Shown here in pieces: positions 8,851 through 16,088 of a stretch of DNA of 39,632 bases. The translations under genes and the position numbers were made by a program. Source of the stretch: an uncultured Emergencia sp. (GTDB lineage: Bacteria > Bacillota > Clostridia > Peptostreptococcales > Anaerovoracaceae). How positions within the stretch are numbered: the stretch's first letter is position 1; the number at the start of each line of letters is the position of its first letter. The notes below the pieces were generated by a model. That model was not told where the DNA came from. It saw only the letters and a program-made list of their open reading frames with translations, and searched no databases. Location of the stretch: the NCBI GenBank assembly GCA_904420065.1, contig CAJFTU010000015.1:1-39632 (forward strand). Reading direction: 5' to 3'.

Positions 8851-9849
8851 TTAGTTGGACGGCTGACCGGTGGAAATGGAAGAGAAGAAGGCACTGAGAA
8901 ATGCGTTGATTTCTAAATGATGTATTTTATCTTTTTCACTGAGAATCAGATACCCGTTGAATACCGACGGGTATTTTTCTATTGGCGTAAAGTTTTCTCC
9001 GAGGATAGAACGGGCATCGATGTAGAGTGCTCCGGCTTCGCTTTCACATGGTATGGTCAGTTTTGCCGAAGCGTCGGAGCGGCTCATGACCAGAGTATAA
9101 GGTCTCTCTTCTGTGGGAAAAGAAATGTAATCGGTCGGATGATTTTGCAGGCCGGAAACCTGTAGTTCTCTTCCCGACAGGACGATTCTCTGAATCAGGA
9201 AATCGCCGGCAGGAAAACCAAGTTTGAACATCGCCCTGTGGAAGTCTGTCTTTTCGATAATCGGAAGAAGTTTGTACAGCTGCAGCAAATCGTCGTGGTT
9301 GTGAAGCAGTATTTTCTTCTCCAAGTCAAAGGAATGGGAAAGCATATAGCGGTGATACAGTTCAACGCTTTCCCCTCCGGAAATTTCGTCGTCACGGCTG
9401 TCTGACAGACCCATGAAAATTTCCAGGCTTTTCTGCTTCAGACTTGGCAGCGTCTGGCGAAGGGCCGAATGACCGTTGACGACCAGGTACAGATCCAGGT
9501 TATAGGGAAAACGGAAACCGTTTATTCCGTATCTTTTTGCGCGAGCCTCCATAAAAGGCAGATCGAAATGTCTCCCATTGTATGTGAGCATCATATCTAC
9601 GGAATCGAGAAGGTGAAAAGTTTGCCTGATGATTTCCTCTTCGTCATTTTCCTGATCGGCAAAGAGCTGAATAGCGCGGCAGTTCTGTCCGTTTATCAGG
9701 AGAATACCTGACAAGATCACTTTGCAGCGTCTGGGAGACAGGCCGGTGGTTTCGATATCGAATACGGCGATATTTTTTTCTTTGAAGTACATATCGAAGA
9801 GCTTTGAGGCATATGTATCTATATGCATATCGCGGATGATGGTTTTCAT
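8851..9849 (-). CDS. yprB: YprB-like RNase H-fold exonuclease
   Basis: A 332-residue protein whose N-terminal two thirds is a DEDD-type exonuclease domain: Asp31 and Glu33 in FDIETTGL, Asp97 in YNGRHFDLPF, and a last motif HNHDDL at 183-188. This matches the YprB ribonuclease H-like family of Firmicutes. The C-terminal part (about 215-332) has no motif I recognise. The ATG at 9849 has an AGAGGAG site 5 bases upstream. The gene converges on ydbT. Upstream lies the C-rich sRNA candidate on the same strand. Whether it degrades DNA or RNA cannot be told. Confidence 0.85.
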   Translation of the reverse strand: MKTIIRDMHIDTYASKLFDMYFKEKNIAVFDIETTGLSPRRCKVILSGILLINGQNCRAIQLFADQENDEEEIIRQTFHLLDSVDMMLTYNGRHFDLPFMEARAKRYGINGFRFPYNLDLYLVVNGHSALRQTLPSLKQKSLEIFMGLSDSRDDEISGGESVELYHRYMLSHSFDLEKKILLHNHDDLLQLYKLLPIIEKTDFHRAMFKLGFPAGDFLIQRIVLSGRELQVSGLQNHPTDYISFPTEERPYTLVMSRSDASAKLTIPCESEAGALYIDARSILGENFTPIEKYPSVFNGYLILSEKDKIHHLEINAFLSAFFSSISTGQPSN

Positions 9850-9957
9850 TGTTCTCCTCTATCTTTATTTTTTATCGGATTAAGCAGGGGAAGACCAGAG
9901 CCGCACAGGGTCTGGGGCGGAAGTCTTTTCTGCAGTTTTCACACCGGTAATTTGCCG

Positions 9958-10051
9958 GATAAAAACAAAATAGACCGCAGGGGTGCAGTCTACTTTGTTC
10001 AAAAGGGGTATTGGGATTAGAGATTAATGAGGTTATCAGGGGGATAACCAC
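9958..10051 (-). ncRNA. candidate C-rich regulatory small RNA
   Basis: Read on the minus strand, a transcript starting near 10051 would be about 90 nt. It begins with a perfect hairpin, GGTTATC (10049-10043) and GATAACC (10037-10031), around a CCCCT loop. An unpaired linker containing ATCCC and ATACCCCTTTT follows. It ends in an intrinsic terminator: AACAAAGTAGACTGCA (9999-9984) pairs with TGCGGTCTATTTTGTT (9979-9964) over 16 positions with two G-T wobbles, loop CCCC, then a U-rich end. Four C-rich segments sit in loops or linker, as in sRNAs such as RsaE/RoxS that bind Shine-Dalgarno sequences. I see no ORF. It could instead be a terminated leader of yprB, whose start lies about 110 bases downstream. 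Family assignment (RsaE/RoxS, CsfG or new) is open. Confidence 0.7.
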
Positions 10052-10057
10052 AATGCA

Positions 10058-10086
10058 ATTATATATAATTTAGTCGAAAAATGCAA
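10058..10086 (-). promoter_or_regulatory. sigma-A promoter driving the C-rich sRNA
   Basis: On the minus strand TTGCAT (10086-10081) and a perfect TATAAT (10063-10058) are separated by exactly 17 bases. The spacing and -10 box are near consensus. Start of transcription is expected about 7 bases on, near 10051, right at the first hairpin. Confidence 0.78.
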
Positions 10087-10143
10087 GTATGATTATAAAA
10101 AAATTGAAAAAAAAAGTTTTTTGTTGAACGAATGGCCAACTTT

Positions 10144-10166
10144 TTGTGTATAGCCACAAGTATAAT
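10144..10166 (+). promoter_or_regulatory. spoVS upstream region: inverted repeat and -10 box
   Basis: A perfect inverted repeat, TTGTG (10144-10148) and CACAA (10155-10159) with a six-base centre, sits one base before a TATAAT (10161-10166). There is no good -35 box 16-18 bases upstream, so this promoter may need an activator or a different sigma factor. The repeat looks like an operator for a dimeric protein. I do not see the AGGA/GAAT pair of a sigma-H promoter, which drives spoVS in B. subtilis. Confidence 0.45.
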
Positions 10167-10204
10167 AAGAGAAAATGATAATTTTTTTAAGGGAGGAAAT
10201 ATTG

Positions 10205-10465
10205 ATGGAAATACTGAAAGTTTCAGCTAAGTCGAATCCGAATTCGGTAGCAGGTGCTTTAGCAGGTGTCTTGAGAGAGAAGGGAGGTGCGGAGATACAG
10301 GCCATAGGTGCGGGAGCTCTGAATCAGGCGATAAAAGCCACCGCCATTGCGAGGGGATTCGTTGCGCCCAGTGGTATAGATCTTGTCTGTGTTCCGGCGT
10401 TTACGGACATAGAAATTGAAGGAGAAGAAAGAACGGCGATCAAGCTTATCGTGGAGCCGAGATAA
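10205..10465 (+). CDS. spoVS: stage V sporulation protein S
   Basis: Exactly 86 residues, the usual length of SpoVS, and the sequence follows the family from end to end (MEILKVSAKSNPNSVAGALA at the start, then the GAGALNQAIKA and FTDIEIEGEERTAIKL motifs). The ATG at 10205 has a GGGAGG site 8 bases upstream. SpoVS is a small DNA- or nucleic-acid-binding protein of the Alba-like fold needed for spore coat and septum progress in Bacillus; many non-sporulating species also keep it. It is a single gene with its own terminator, divergent from the C-rich sRNA. Confidence 0.97.
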   Translation: MEILKVSAKSNPNSVAGALAGVLREKGGAEIQAIGAGALNQAIKATAIARGFVAPSGIDLVCVPAFTDIEIEGEERTAIKLIVEPR

Positions 10466-10483
10466 AAGCCGATTGATGATACA

Positions 10484-10520
10484 TAGGGAACTTAAACTTC
10501 AGGTTCCCTATTTTCTTTTT
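10484..10520 (+). terminator. terminator after spoVS
   Basis: TAGGGAAC (10484-10491) pairs with GTTCCCTA (10503-10510), followed by TTTTCTTTTTTT. Confidence 0.85.
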
Positions 10521-10546
10521 TTGAAGGAGTCGGAAAATCGATATTT

Positions 10547-10575
10547 TTGACTTTTACTCTGAAATAGCCTATAAT
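10547..10575 (+). promoter_or_regulatory. sigma-A promoter of nudF
   Basis: TTGACT (10547-10552), a 17-base spacer and a perfect TATAAT (10570-10575). Transcription would start near 10582, leaving about 165 bases of leader before the nudF start codon. Confidence 0.82.
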
Positions 10576-10581
10576 AAAAGT

Positions 10582-10746
10582 AAAAAAGCAAAATAATAAT
10601 TTTTCCTTAGTTGATAAGAATACATAAACGCTAAGAAATTTTCGATTTGGAATCAAAATAAACGGAGAGGATAAGGCGCGAGGTTGTCAGCTGAGGACGG
10701 TCGCCTGTGATCCGGCAGCAGACAGAGGGCGGCGGGAGGAGCGTCT
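10582..10746 (+). promoter_or_regulatory. long structured 5' leader of nudF, possible riboswitch
   Basis: The first half is AT-rich with a small CTTAG/CTAAG pairing. The second half is markedly GC-rich. There GGAT (10669-10672) pairs with ATCC (10710-10713), and inside it GGCG (10675-10678) pairs with CGCC (10702-10705), with a further GTC/GAC stem at the top. The same CGCC could pair instead with the GGCG beside the ribosome site (GGGCGGCGGGAGGAG, 10728-10742), so two mutually exclusive folds are possible. I cannot match it to a riboswitch class from memory. Confidence 0.45.
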
Positions 10747-11304
10747 ATGACTTTTGAGGAAAAAACCATAGATTCGAAAAGAATCTATGAAGGAAGGATT
10801 ATAAATTTAAGAAAAGACAGAGTTACCGTTCTGCACGGAACATCGGAGCGGGAGATCGTTGAGCATCCGGGCGGCGCAGTGATCGCCGCGCTGAAAGATG
10901 ACAGACATATGATCATGGTCAGGCAGTATCGGAAGGCGGCGGGACGTGTTGTTTTGGAGGTGCCCGCAGGAAAAATCGATCCCGGTGAGGATCCGCAGGA
11001 TACGGCGTTGCGGGAGCTGCAGGAGGAGACCGGCTATAGAGCCGGAAATATCCGTTTTTTGACCAAAATGTATCCATCTGTAGGTTATTCAGAGGAAGTT
11101 TTATATCTTTACCTGTGTACGGATTTGATTCCCGGAGAAACTCATTTTGATGACAATGAAGCTATTGATATCGAAGAATATTCTCTTGAAGAACTATGCC
11201 GCATGGTAATGACGGGGCGGATAGAAGACGGGAAATCCCAGGTTGCCGTGCTGATGGTCAGAGAACTCCTTGAAGAAGGAGAACTTCAAGAATGCTTGAA
11301 ATAG
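10747..11304 (+). CDS. nudF: ADP-ribose pyrophosphatase (Nudix hydrolase)
   Basis: A 185-residue Nudix enzyme that splits ADP-ribose into AMP and ribose 5-phosphate. The Nudix box fits completely: Gly75, Glu81, then REL at 89-91, Glu93-Glu94 and Gly96. The N-terminal strand region and the EHPGGAVIAAL segment are as in NudF/YqkG. GGGAGGAG precedes the ATG by about 5 bases. In Bacillus nudF lies near spoIIM and ripX/xerD, and the same three genes are neighbours here. Its long leader suggests control after transcription starts. The 3' end overlaps the opposing SpoIIM-like gene by 47 bases. Confidence 0.93.
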   Translation: MTFEEKTIDSKRIYEGRIINLRKDRVTVLHGTSEREIVEHPGGAVIAALKDDRHMIMVRQYRKAAGRVVLEVPAGKIDPGEDPQDTALRELQEETGYRAGNIRFLTKMYPSVGYSEEVLYLYLCTDLIPGETHFDDNEAIDIEEYSLEELCRMVMTGRIEDGKSQVAVLMVRELLEEGELQECLK

Positions 11305-11782
11305 CCATTAATAGGAAACACAGCAAAAAGTTTGACAGGTACGGCAGTGCGCCCTTTTGCAGCGCAGCCTGGTTTCGATAGTTCCTCTTGACGAATTTTG
11401 CCGTCCCATAAGAAATGATGACCAGCGCTATGTATGCCGGGATTTTGAATATTCCCCGGGGAAGAAGGGCAGCTAAAAGTATGCCGAAAGCCTGATCGCC
11501 TGAAGAGGAAAGAATATATGCGGCCGAAAATCCGAGAGAAAAGGTCTTTCCTATGGCCATCAGTGCAACGACAGGCATAGAAAAGACGCACAGGGAGAAT
11601 ATGATTGCTGCGATGACGGTGAGAAAATCGTCCTTCAGACAGTCCAGAATGCTGTTGCCTATGGAAGGCAGCTGTGTAGAAAGGATCAGGTTTTCTGAAG
11701 GGGTTATGATTTCCGTAAATACCCCGGCGGAGAAACTGACGATGATGATAATCGACGCAGACAGCACGAAACTTTTATTCAT
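11258..11782 (-). CDS. spoIIM: SpoIIM-like (stage II sporulation protein M family) membrane protein
   Basis: A 174-residue very hydrophobic protein with about five membrane segments: an N-terminal helix, pairs around residues 55-100, a GILLAALLPRGIFKIPAYI segment and a C-terminal helix. The LLPRGIFKIPA motif is typical of SpoIIM/DUF95 proteins, which work with SpoIID and SpoIIP in peptidoglycan remodelling during engulfment. The ATG at 11782 has a GGGAGG site 6 bases upstream; an in-frame TTG at 11788 is less likely. The gene is opposite to nudF and xerD, and its last 47 bases overlap the end of nudF tail to tail. Assignment rests on motif and neighbourhood. Confidence 0.75.
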   Translation of the reverse strand: MNKSFVLSASIIIIVSFSAGVFTEIITPSENLILSTQLPSIGNSILDCLKDDFLTVIAAIIFSLCVFSMPVVALMAIGKTFSLGFSAAYILSSSGDQAFGILLAALLPRGIFKIPAYIALVIISYGTAKFVKRNYRNQAALQKGALPYLSNFLLCFLLMAISSILEVLLLQGVL

Positions 11783-11827
11783 AGACAACCTCCCTTTGTA
11801 TGAAAGATATGCCGTTGGCGGAAAAAT

Positions 11828-12748
11828 ATGACAGGGAAAACGGAGACAGAAAAACGCATGGATGTGAACCAGTTTATCGAATATTTGAAGCGGGAAAGAA
11901 AGAGTTCCGACAATACCTGCGATGCGTATCGCAGAGATGTACAGGACTTTCAGCGGTTTATGGAGTCGCGGGGTACAGAGGATCTGGCGGGGGCTTCAAA
12001 CGCAGACGTTGCAGCCTATCTGCTTGAACTGAAAAACAGGGGGAAGTCAAAAGCGACAGTGAACAGAAAGCTGTCCTCTATCCGGACGTATTATAAATTT
12101 CTGCAGAAAAAAGGAGAGGTGTCCCGGAATCCGGCAGAAGACATCAAATCACCCCGAATTGAGCGAAAACAGTTGGATTATCTTACCGTGGAAGAAGTGG
12201 AACGTCTTCTCAGCGCTCCCGACGATTCTGTAAAGGGTGTTCGGGACCGTGCCATGTTGGAGGTGCTCTACGCTACCGGAATCAGGGTGACGGAGATCAT
12301 TGAATTGAAGCTGAAAGATGCCAATCTTCGCATGGGATTTATCACCTGCAGCGGCGCCCACGGCCGCGCGAGAATCGTCCCTATGGGAACTATGGCGAGA
12401 AAGGCTTTGGATAATTACATCCTGCACAGCAGGAATATTCTTATGAAAGACAGAGACGACAACGATCCGGAGGGTCCCCTCTTTGTCAACTATACGGGAG
12501 AGGCTTTTTCGCGGCAGGGGTTCTGGAAGGTTTTGAAACAGTACGGTGAAAAGAGCGGACTTGCAGGTCGGATTACGCCCCATATCCTCAGAACCTCTTT
12601 TGCCGTACACATGGTGCAGAACGGAGCCGATCTGAAATCCCTTCAGGAGCTGCTTGGTCACGAGGACATTATGGCGACGCAGGTATATCTTTCCGTAACA
12701 AAGAACAGAATCAAAGATGTATATGACAAAACCCATCCGCGGGCGTAA
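11828..12748 (+). CDS. xerD: XerD-like tyrosine recombinase lacking the usual active-site lysine
   Basis: A 306-residue tyrosine recombinase with the SAM-like N-terminal core-binding domain (about 14-100) and the C-terminal catalytic domain (about 115-295). Visible catalytic residues are Arg153 (ATGIRVTE), His252 and Arg255 (HILRTSF), His278 (LLGHEDI) and Tyr287 (ATQVYLSV). Two features are unusual. Where XerD has GKGNKER with the catalytic lysine, this has GAHGRAR (176-182). The histidine that normally follows HxLR is Thr256. The start is uncertain: ATG 11828 has a weak GGCGG; ATG 11858 would give 296 residues, the commoner length. Context fits the chromosome-dimer resolvase gene beside nudF and spoIIM, but reduced or altered activity is possible. 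Confidence 0.83.
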   Translation: MTGKTETEKRMDVNQFIEYLKRERKSSDNTCDAYRRDVQDFQRFMESRGTEDLAGASNADVAAYLLELKNRGKSKATVNRKLSSIRTYYKFLQKKGEVSRNPAEDIKSPRIERKQLDYLTVEEVERLLSAPDDSVKGVRDRAMLEVLYATGIRVTEIIELKLKDANLRMGFITCSGAHGRARIVPMGTMARKALDNYILHSRNILMKDRDDNDPEGPLFVNYTGEAFSRQGFWKVLKQYGEKSGLAGRITPHILRTSFAVHMVQNGADLKSLQELLGHEDIMATQVYLSVTKNRIKDVYDKTHPRA

Positions 12749-12814
12749 CTGCGCCTTTTATATATAAAAACAACGCACTTATCTGAATCTGAGATGTTGA
12801 GGAGGTAATTGAAT

Positions 12815-14188
12815 ATGGACTTTACACAAGCGGTCAGAGAGGCTTTACAGCCGCTGACGGAAGATATCGCGGCGCTGTGTAAAATTAAAAGTGTTGAAGG
12901 GGATCCAAAGCCTGGAATGCCTTTTGGGGAAGGACCGGCTCAGGCTCTCGAGGCGGCTTTGGTCATGGGGGAGCGAATGGGCTTCAAAACGGAAAACTTC
13001 GACAATTATGTAGGGCATATCGAGTATGGCGAAGGTGAGGAGATCGTCGGCATTCTCGGTCACGTAGACGTGGTGCCTGCCGGCGACGGTTGGGAAACCG
13101 ATCCGTGGGGAAGCGTCATTCGAGACGGAAAACTCTGGGGCAGAGGTGTGCTGGATGACAAGGGACCGGTGCTGACCTGTCTGTATGCGATGAAAATCCT
13201 GAAAGATCTGGGCGTACCGCTGAAAAAACGCATCCGTTTGATTCTTGGAACCAATGAGGAAAATAACTGGGGCTGTATGGATTATTATCTCCGCGAGGTC
13301 AAACCGCAGCTGCCGGATCTGGCTTTTTCTCCTGATGCAGAGTTCCCGGTAACCTATGCCGAGATGGGTATGCTTCAGTTCACGTTGGAACGGCCCGTTA
13401 CGGAGGATATTTGCCTGAAAGGCGGAAGTGCTTTCAATTCCGTTCCGTCATCGGCCCGGGCTGTCCTGCCGGCAGAGCTGGAGGAAGACGTCAGAGCTGC
13501 CGTTGTAAAGAGCGCAAATCAATCGATGTATACGGTAGAAAATACGGATGAAGGAGTAGTTCTGCACGTTAAAGGCATAGGCGCCCACGCAGCGTGTCCG
13601 AAGGACGGAAAGAATGCCATAAGCTATATGATGGAACTGCTTTCGGAGCTGCCGGTAACCGGAGAATTGAAGGAGATCGTCGAATTTTACCGGAGATACT
13701 TCGGAACCAGTCTGTTCGGGGAGAACATGGGAATTGCGGTTTCTGATGCAGACTGCGGACCGTTGACTCTGAATGTGGGCAAGATCAGCGTGGAGGGACG
13801 CAAGCTTACCATTTGCTGCGACAGCCGTATACCGGTCAGCGTAGAGGTTAACCAAATTGCAGAGAAAATCCGCACGGCCGTTGCCGACAGCGGATACGAT
13901 TTCCACGTAACGTCAAAAGAAGACCCGCTCTACATACCGAAGGACTCGTATCTGGTCACGACGCTGATGGAGGCGTATCAAAAGGTGACCGGCGATATGG
14001 AGAGTCAGCCGATGGCTTCCGGAGGCGCGACCTATTCGCGGACGATTGGAAACTGCGTCGCTTTTGGTTGTCTGCTGCCGGATCAGGAAGACACCATGCA
14101 TCAGGCAAACGAATATCTGGAGCTGTCCAAACTGGAAATCTGGCTGAAAATTTGTCTCGAAGCGATTTATCAGCTGGCCAGAGAATGA
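12815..14188 (+). CDS. pepV: PepV-like M20 family dipeptidase
   Basis: A 457-residue zinc dipeptidase of the M20 family. Metal and catalytic positions are present: His83 and Asp85 in LGHVDVVP, Asp115 in GVLDDKGP, Glu148-Glu149 in GTNEENNWG, Asp174 in FSPDAEFP and His429 near the C-terminus. PepV cleaves dipeptides, including some beta-Ala or D-amino acid dipeptides, in the cytoplasm. The ATG at 12815 has GGAGG 9 bases upstream; the in-frame TTG at 12809 is too close to it. The YfcC-type transporter that follows 57 bases later suggests joint uptake and hydrolysis. Confidence 0.9.
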   Translation: MDFTQAVREALQPLTEDIAALCKIKSVEGDPKPGMPFGEGPAQALEAALVMGERMGFKTENFDNYVGHIEYGEGEEIVGILGHVDVVPAGDGWETDPWGSVIRDGKLWGRGVLDDKGPVLTCLYAMKILKDLGVPLKKRIRLILGTNEENNWGCMDYYLREVKPQLPDLAFSPDAEFPVTYAEMGMLQFTLERPVTEDICLKGGSAFNSVPSSARAVLPAELEEDVRAAVVKSANQSMYTVENTDEGVVLHVKGIGAHAACPKDGKNAISYMMELLSELPVTGELKEIVEFYRRYFGTSLFGENMGIAVSDADCGPLTLNVGKISVEGRKLTICCDSRIPVSVEVNQIAEKIRTAVADSGYDFHVTSKEDPLYIPKDSYLVTTLMEAYQKVTGDMESQPMASGGATYSRTIGNCVAFGCLLPDQEDTMHQANEYLELSKLEIWLKICLEAIYQLARE

Positions 14189-14245
14189 TTTTATTTCTGC
14201 TGATGCAGAGTTTTGTTAACTGTGAGTATGGAAAAGGAGAAAAGT

Positions 14246-15790
14246 ATGAAGAAATTTAAAATGCCGCCAGCTCTGATTATTGTCATGTCGTTTCTGGCTG
14301 TGGTGGCGATCTTAACCTATTTTGTACCCACTTCCGTTGTTGTTACCGATGACGCAGGAGAGAGGGTAATTCACTACAATGCTGCTTTCGATGAGAACGG
14401 CGAAATCATCGAAAACGCGGGAACGGATCCTGTAGGTATATGGGATTTCTTCCTTGCGCCACTTAAGGGGTTTACTAACGCTTCACAGGTTGCCGTAGCG
14501 ATCTTTATTTCCGGAGGATTTCTGGCTATTCTCAACGCTGTAGGTGCGCTGGACGCGGGAATTGGCAGTCTGACCAGACGATTTAAGGGGAATACGCTGA
14601 TCGTATTGCTGATGTGTGTGTTTGCGCTGATGGGTACGGTTTATGGCGCCTGGGAGGAGCTTCCTGCATATGCAATCGTCATCATTCCTCTTTTCGTATC
14701 GGCCGGATATGATGTGGTAACGGGTATGATGGTTATCCTGATCGGGGCGGTTGTAGGAAATATGGCCAGTGTGGTCAATCCGTATTCTATCGGCGCCGCA
14801 GTAGCGGTCATCGGAAACGACGAGCTTTCTCTCGGTTCCGGTATCCTGCTGCGTATGGTGCTGTTTGTGGTTCTGCTCGCTTTGGGAATTTTCCAGGTAT
14901 TGCGCTATGCCAACAAGGTAAAGAAGGATCCGAATAGCTCCTGCGTTGCCGGCAATGAATTGCCGGAGATCGTGACGGACATAGAGACCGGAAATACGGA
15001 GCTCACTGGCAGAAGAAAGGCTTCGCTGGTTGTTTTTGCTATTATGATCCTTATCTGTGTTATTGGATATATTCCGTGGAGTTCCATCCCTATGGGCGAC
15101 GGTACTGCCTATGACTATGTCAACGGCCTGCAGTTCGCGCTCAACGATTCGTTCCTCGGCGACATTTTAGGAACGGAAACTTTTGTGCCGTTTGGAGACT
15201 GGTACTTTGATGAGTTCTCCTGCGTTTGGCTGATCGGAGCTGTAGTTGTTGCCCTGATCAACAAGATGCCTAAAGAGGAGTTTGTTTCGGTATTCGCCCG
15301 CGGCTGTGCAGATCTGATCGGTGTAGTTCTGGTGCTGTCCACCGCAAGAGGTATTGCCATATTCATGGGTTCCAGCGAAGAGGGTATGTGCATTACCTTT
15401 ATCTACTGGATACAGCAGATGATGAGCGGCGTTCCGATGTGGGCTTTCGTTATAGTCTGCGTCCTCGCATATATGCTGATCGGTATTTTTCTTCAGACGA
15501 CCAGCGGCGTTGCGGGTATCACTATGCCGATTTTCGGCGCGTTGGCTATGGCGCTGTTCTCGGGTACAGCCGCAGGTGCGCTGGGCGGACAGATCGTGCT
15601 GCTCTCATCGTTTACACTGGGTATCAATTTTATCAGCGGTCACTATCCGGATGCGACCAATATGGGAATCTGTGAAATGGCAAAGGTGCCTTACAATGTC
15701 TTTGTCAAACAGTGGGCAAAGATTCTCATTCCGATTCTGATTACCGCGGTTATCATCATTTCGATAGCACCGTACATTGGTTTGGTATAA
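14246..15790 (+). CDS. yfcC: YfcC-family membrane transporter
   Basis: A 514-residue integral membrane protein with about 11-13 hydrophobic segments and a soluble stretch at about 235-265. Sequence features of the YfcC/AbgT-like group are the FFLAPLKGF region, GTVYGAWEELPAYAIVIIPL and the paired VVGNMASVVNPYSIGAA and ISGHYPDATNMGICEMAKVP motifs. Members are thought to carry peptides, basic amino acids or other carboxylates; the substrate here is unknown. The ATG at 14246 has AAGGAG 6 bases upstream. It shares a transcript with the pepV-like gene, so dipeptides or their products are plausible cargo. Confidence 0.85.
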   Translation: MKKFKMPPALIIVMSFLAVVAILTYFVPTSVVVTDDAGERVIHYNAAFDENGEIIENAGTDPVGIWDFFLAPLKGFTNASQVAVAIFISGGFLAILNAVGALDAGIGSLTRRFKGNTLIVLLMCVFALMGTVYGAWEELPAYAIVIIPLFVSAGYDVVTGMMVILIGAVVGNMASVVNPYSIGAAVAVIGNDELSLGSGILLRMVLFVVLLALGIFQVLRYANKVKKDPNSSCVAGNELPEIVTDIETGNTELTGRRKASLVVFAIMILICVIGYIPWSSIPMGDGTAYDYVNGLQFALNDSFLGDILGTETFVPFGDWYFDEFSCVWLIGAVVVALINKMPKEEFVSVFARGCADLIGVVLVLSTARGIAIFMGSSEEGMCITFIYWIQQMMSGVPMWAFVIVCVLAYMLIGIFLQTTSGVAGITMPIFGALAMALFSGTAAGALGGQIVLLSSFTLGINFISGHYPDATNMGICEMAKVPYNVFVKQWAKILIPILITAVIIISIAPYIGLV

Positions 15791-15804
15791 GGCGCAATAT
15801 TGGC

Positions 15805-15882
15805 GGCGACATGAGCGGACGCAGTATTGGCATGATTTTTGATGTTCAGCTTGTCGGTTTTGTCAGCTGATTGTCGCCTTTT
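15805..15882 (+). terminator. weak terminator-like structure after the YfcC gene
   Basis: GGCGAC (15805-15810) can pair with GTCGCC (15873-15878), followed by TTTT. The loop is long and may fold internally. Near-identical 12-mers CGCAATATTGGC (15793-15804) and CGCAGTATTGGC (15820-15831) lie in the same stretch without a clear purpose. Confidence 0.35.
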
Positions 15883-15976
15883 AATAAAAGGAATCAAGGG
15901 AAAATGCGATGGATAAAGGCATTGCTTTTCCCTTTTCTGCTGTTGGAAAAAAATCGGCAGATTTGGCGAAAAGTGT

Positions 15977-16005
15977 TTGCAACTTCGCTGTGTATGTGAT
16001 AAAAT
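15977..16005 (+). promoter_or_regulatory. sigma-A promoter of rplS
   Basis: TTGCAA (15977-15982), 17 bases, then TAAAAT (16000-16005). Transcription would start near 16012 at the first base of the L19 leader stem. Confidence 0.72.
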
Positions 16006-16011
16006 ATCTCT

Positions 16012-16088
16012 GTTCGATTACGGGCGGTCCTCTGCACGCAGTATATTTAGCGGCACGAACGTCTTGGAGGGAAGGAGGAATACTTACA
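16012..16088 (+). promoter_or_regulatory. probable L19 ribosomal protein leader RNA
   Basis: GTTCG (16012-16016) pairs with CGAAC (16056-16060), closing a domain that contains GGCGGTCCTCTGC and a small CTG/CAG hairpin. A ribosome site GGAGGGAAGGAGG follows. Position, size and closing stem fit the autoregulatory L19 leader found before rplS in many Firmicutes. I have matched position and fold only, not a covariance model. Confidence 0.55.

Noticed and set aside
8845-8865. Inverted repeat CAGCCGT/ACGGCTG across the yprB stop codon
   Set aside because: No T-run follows on either strand, so I do not call it a terminator. It may be chance.
15793-15831. Two near-identical 12-base repeats after the YfcC gene
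   Set aside because: Only two copies with one difference, and no other sign of a mobile or regulatory repeat.
15909-16088. N-terminal extension of rplS
   Set aside because: The frame is open, but this stretch holds the promoter and leader RNA, and L19 of normal length starts at 16089.
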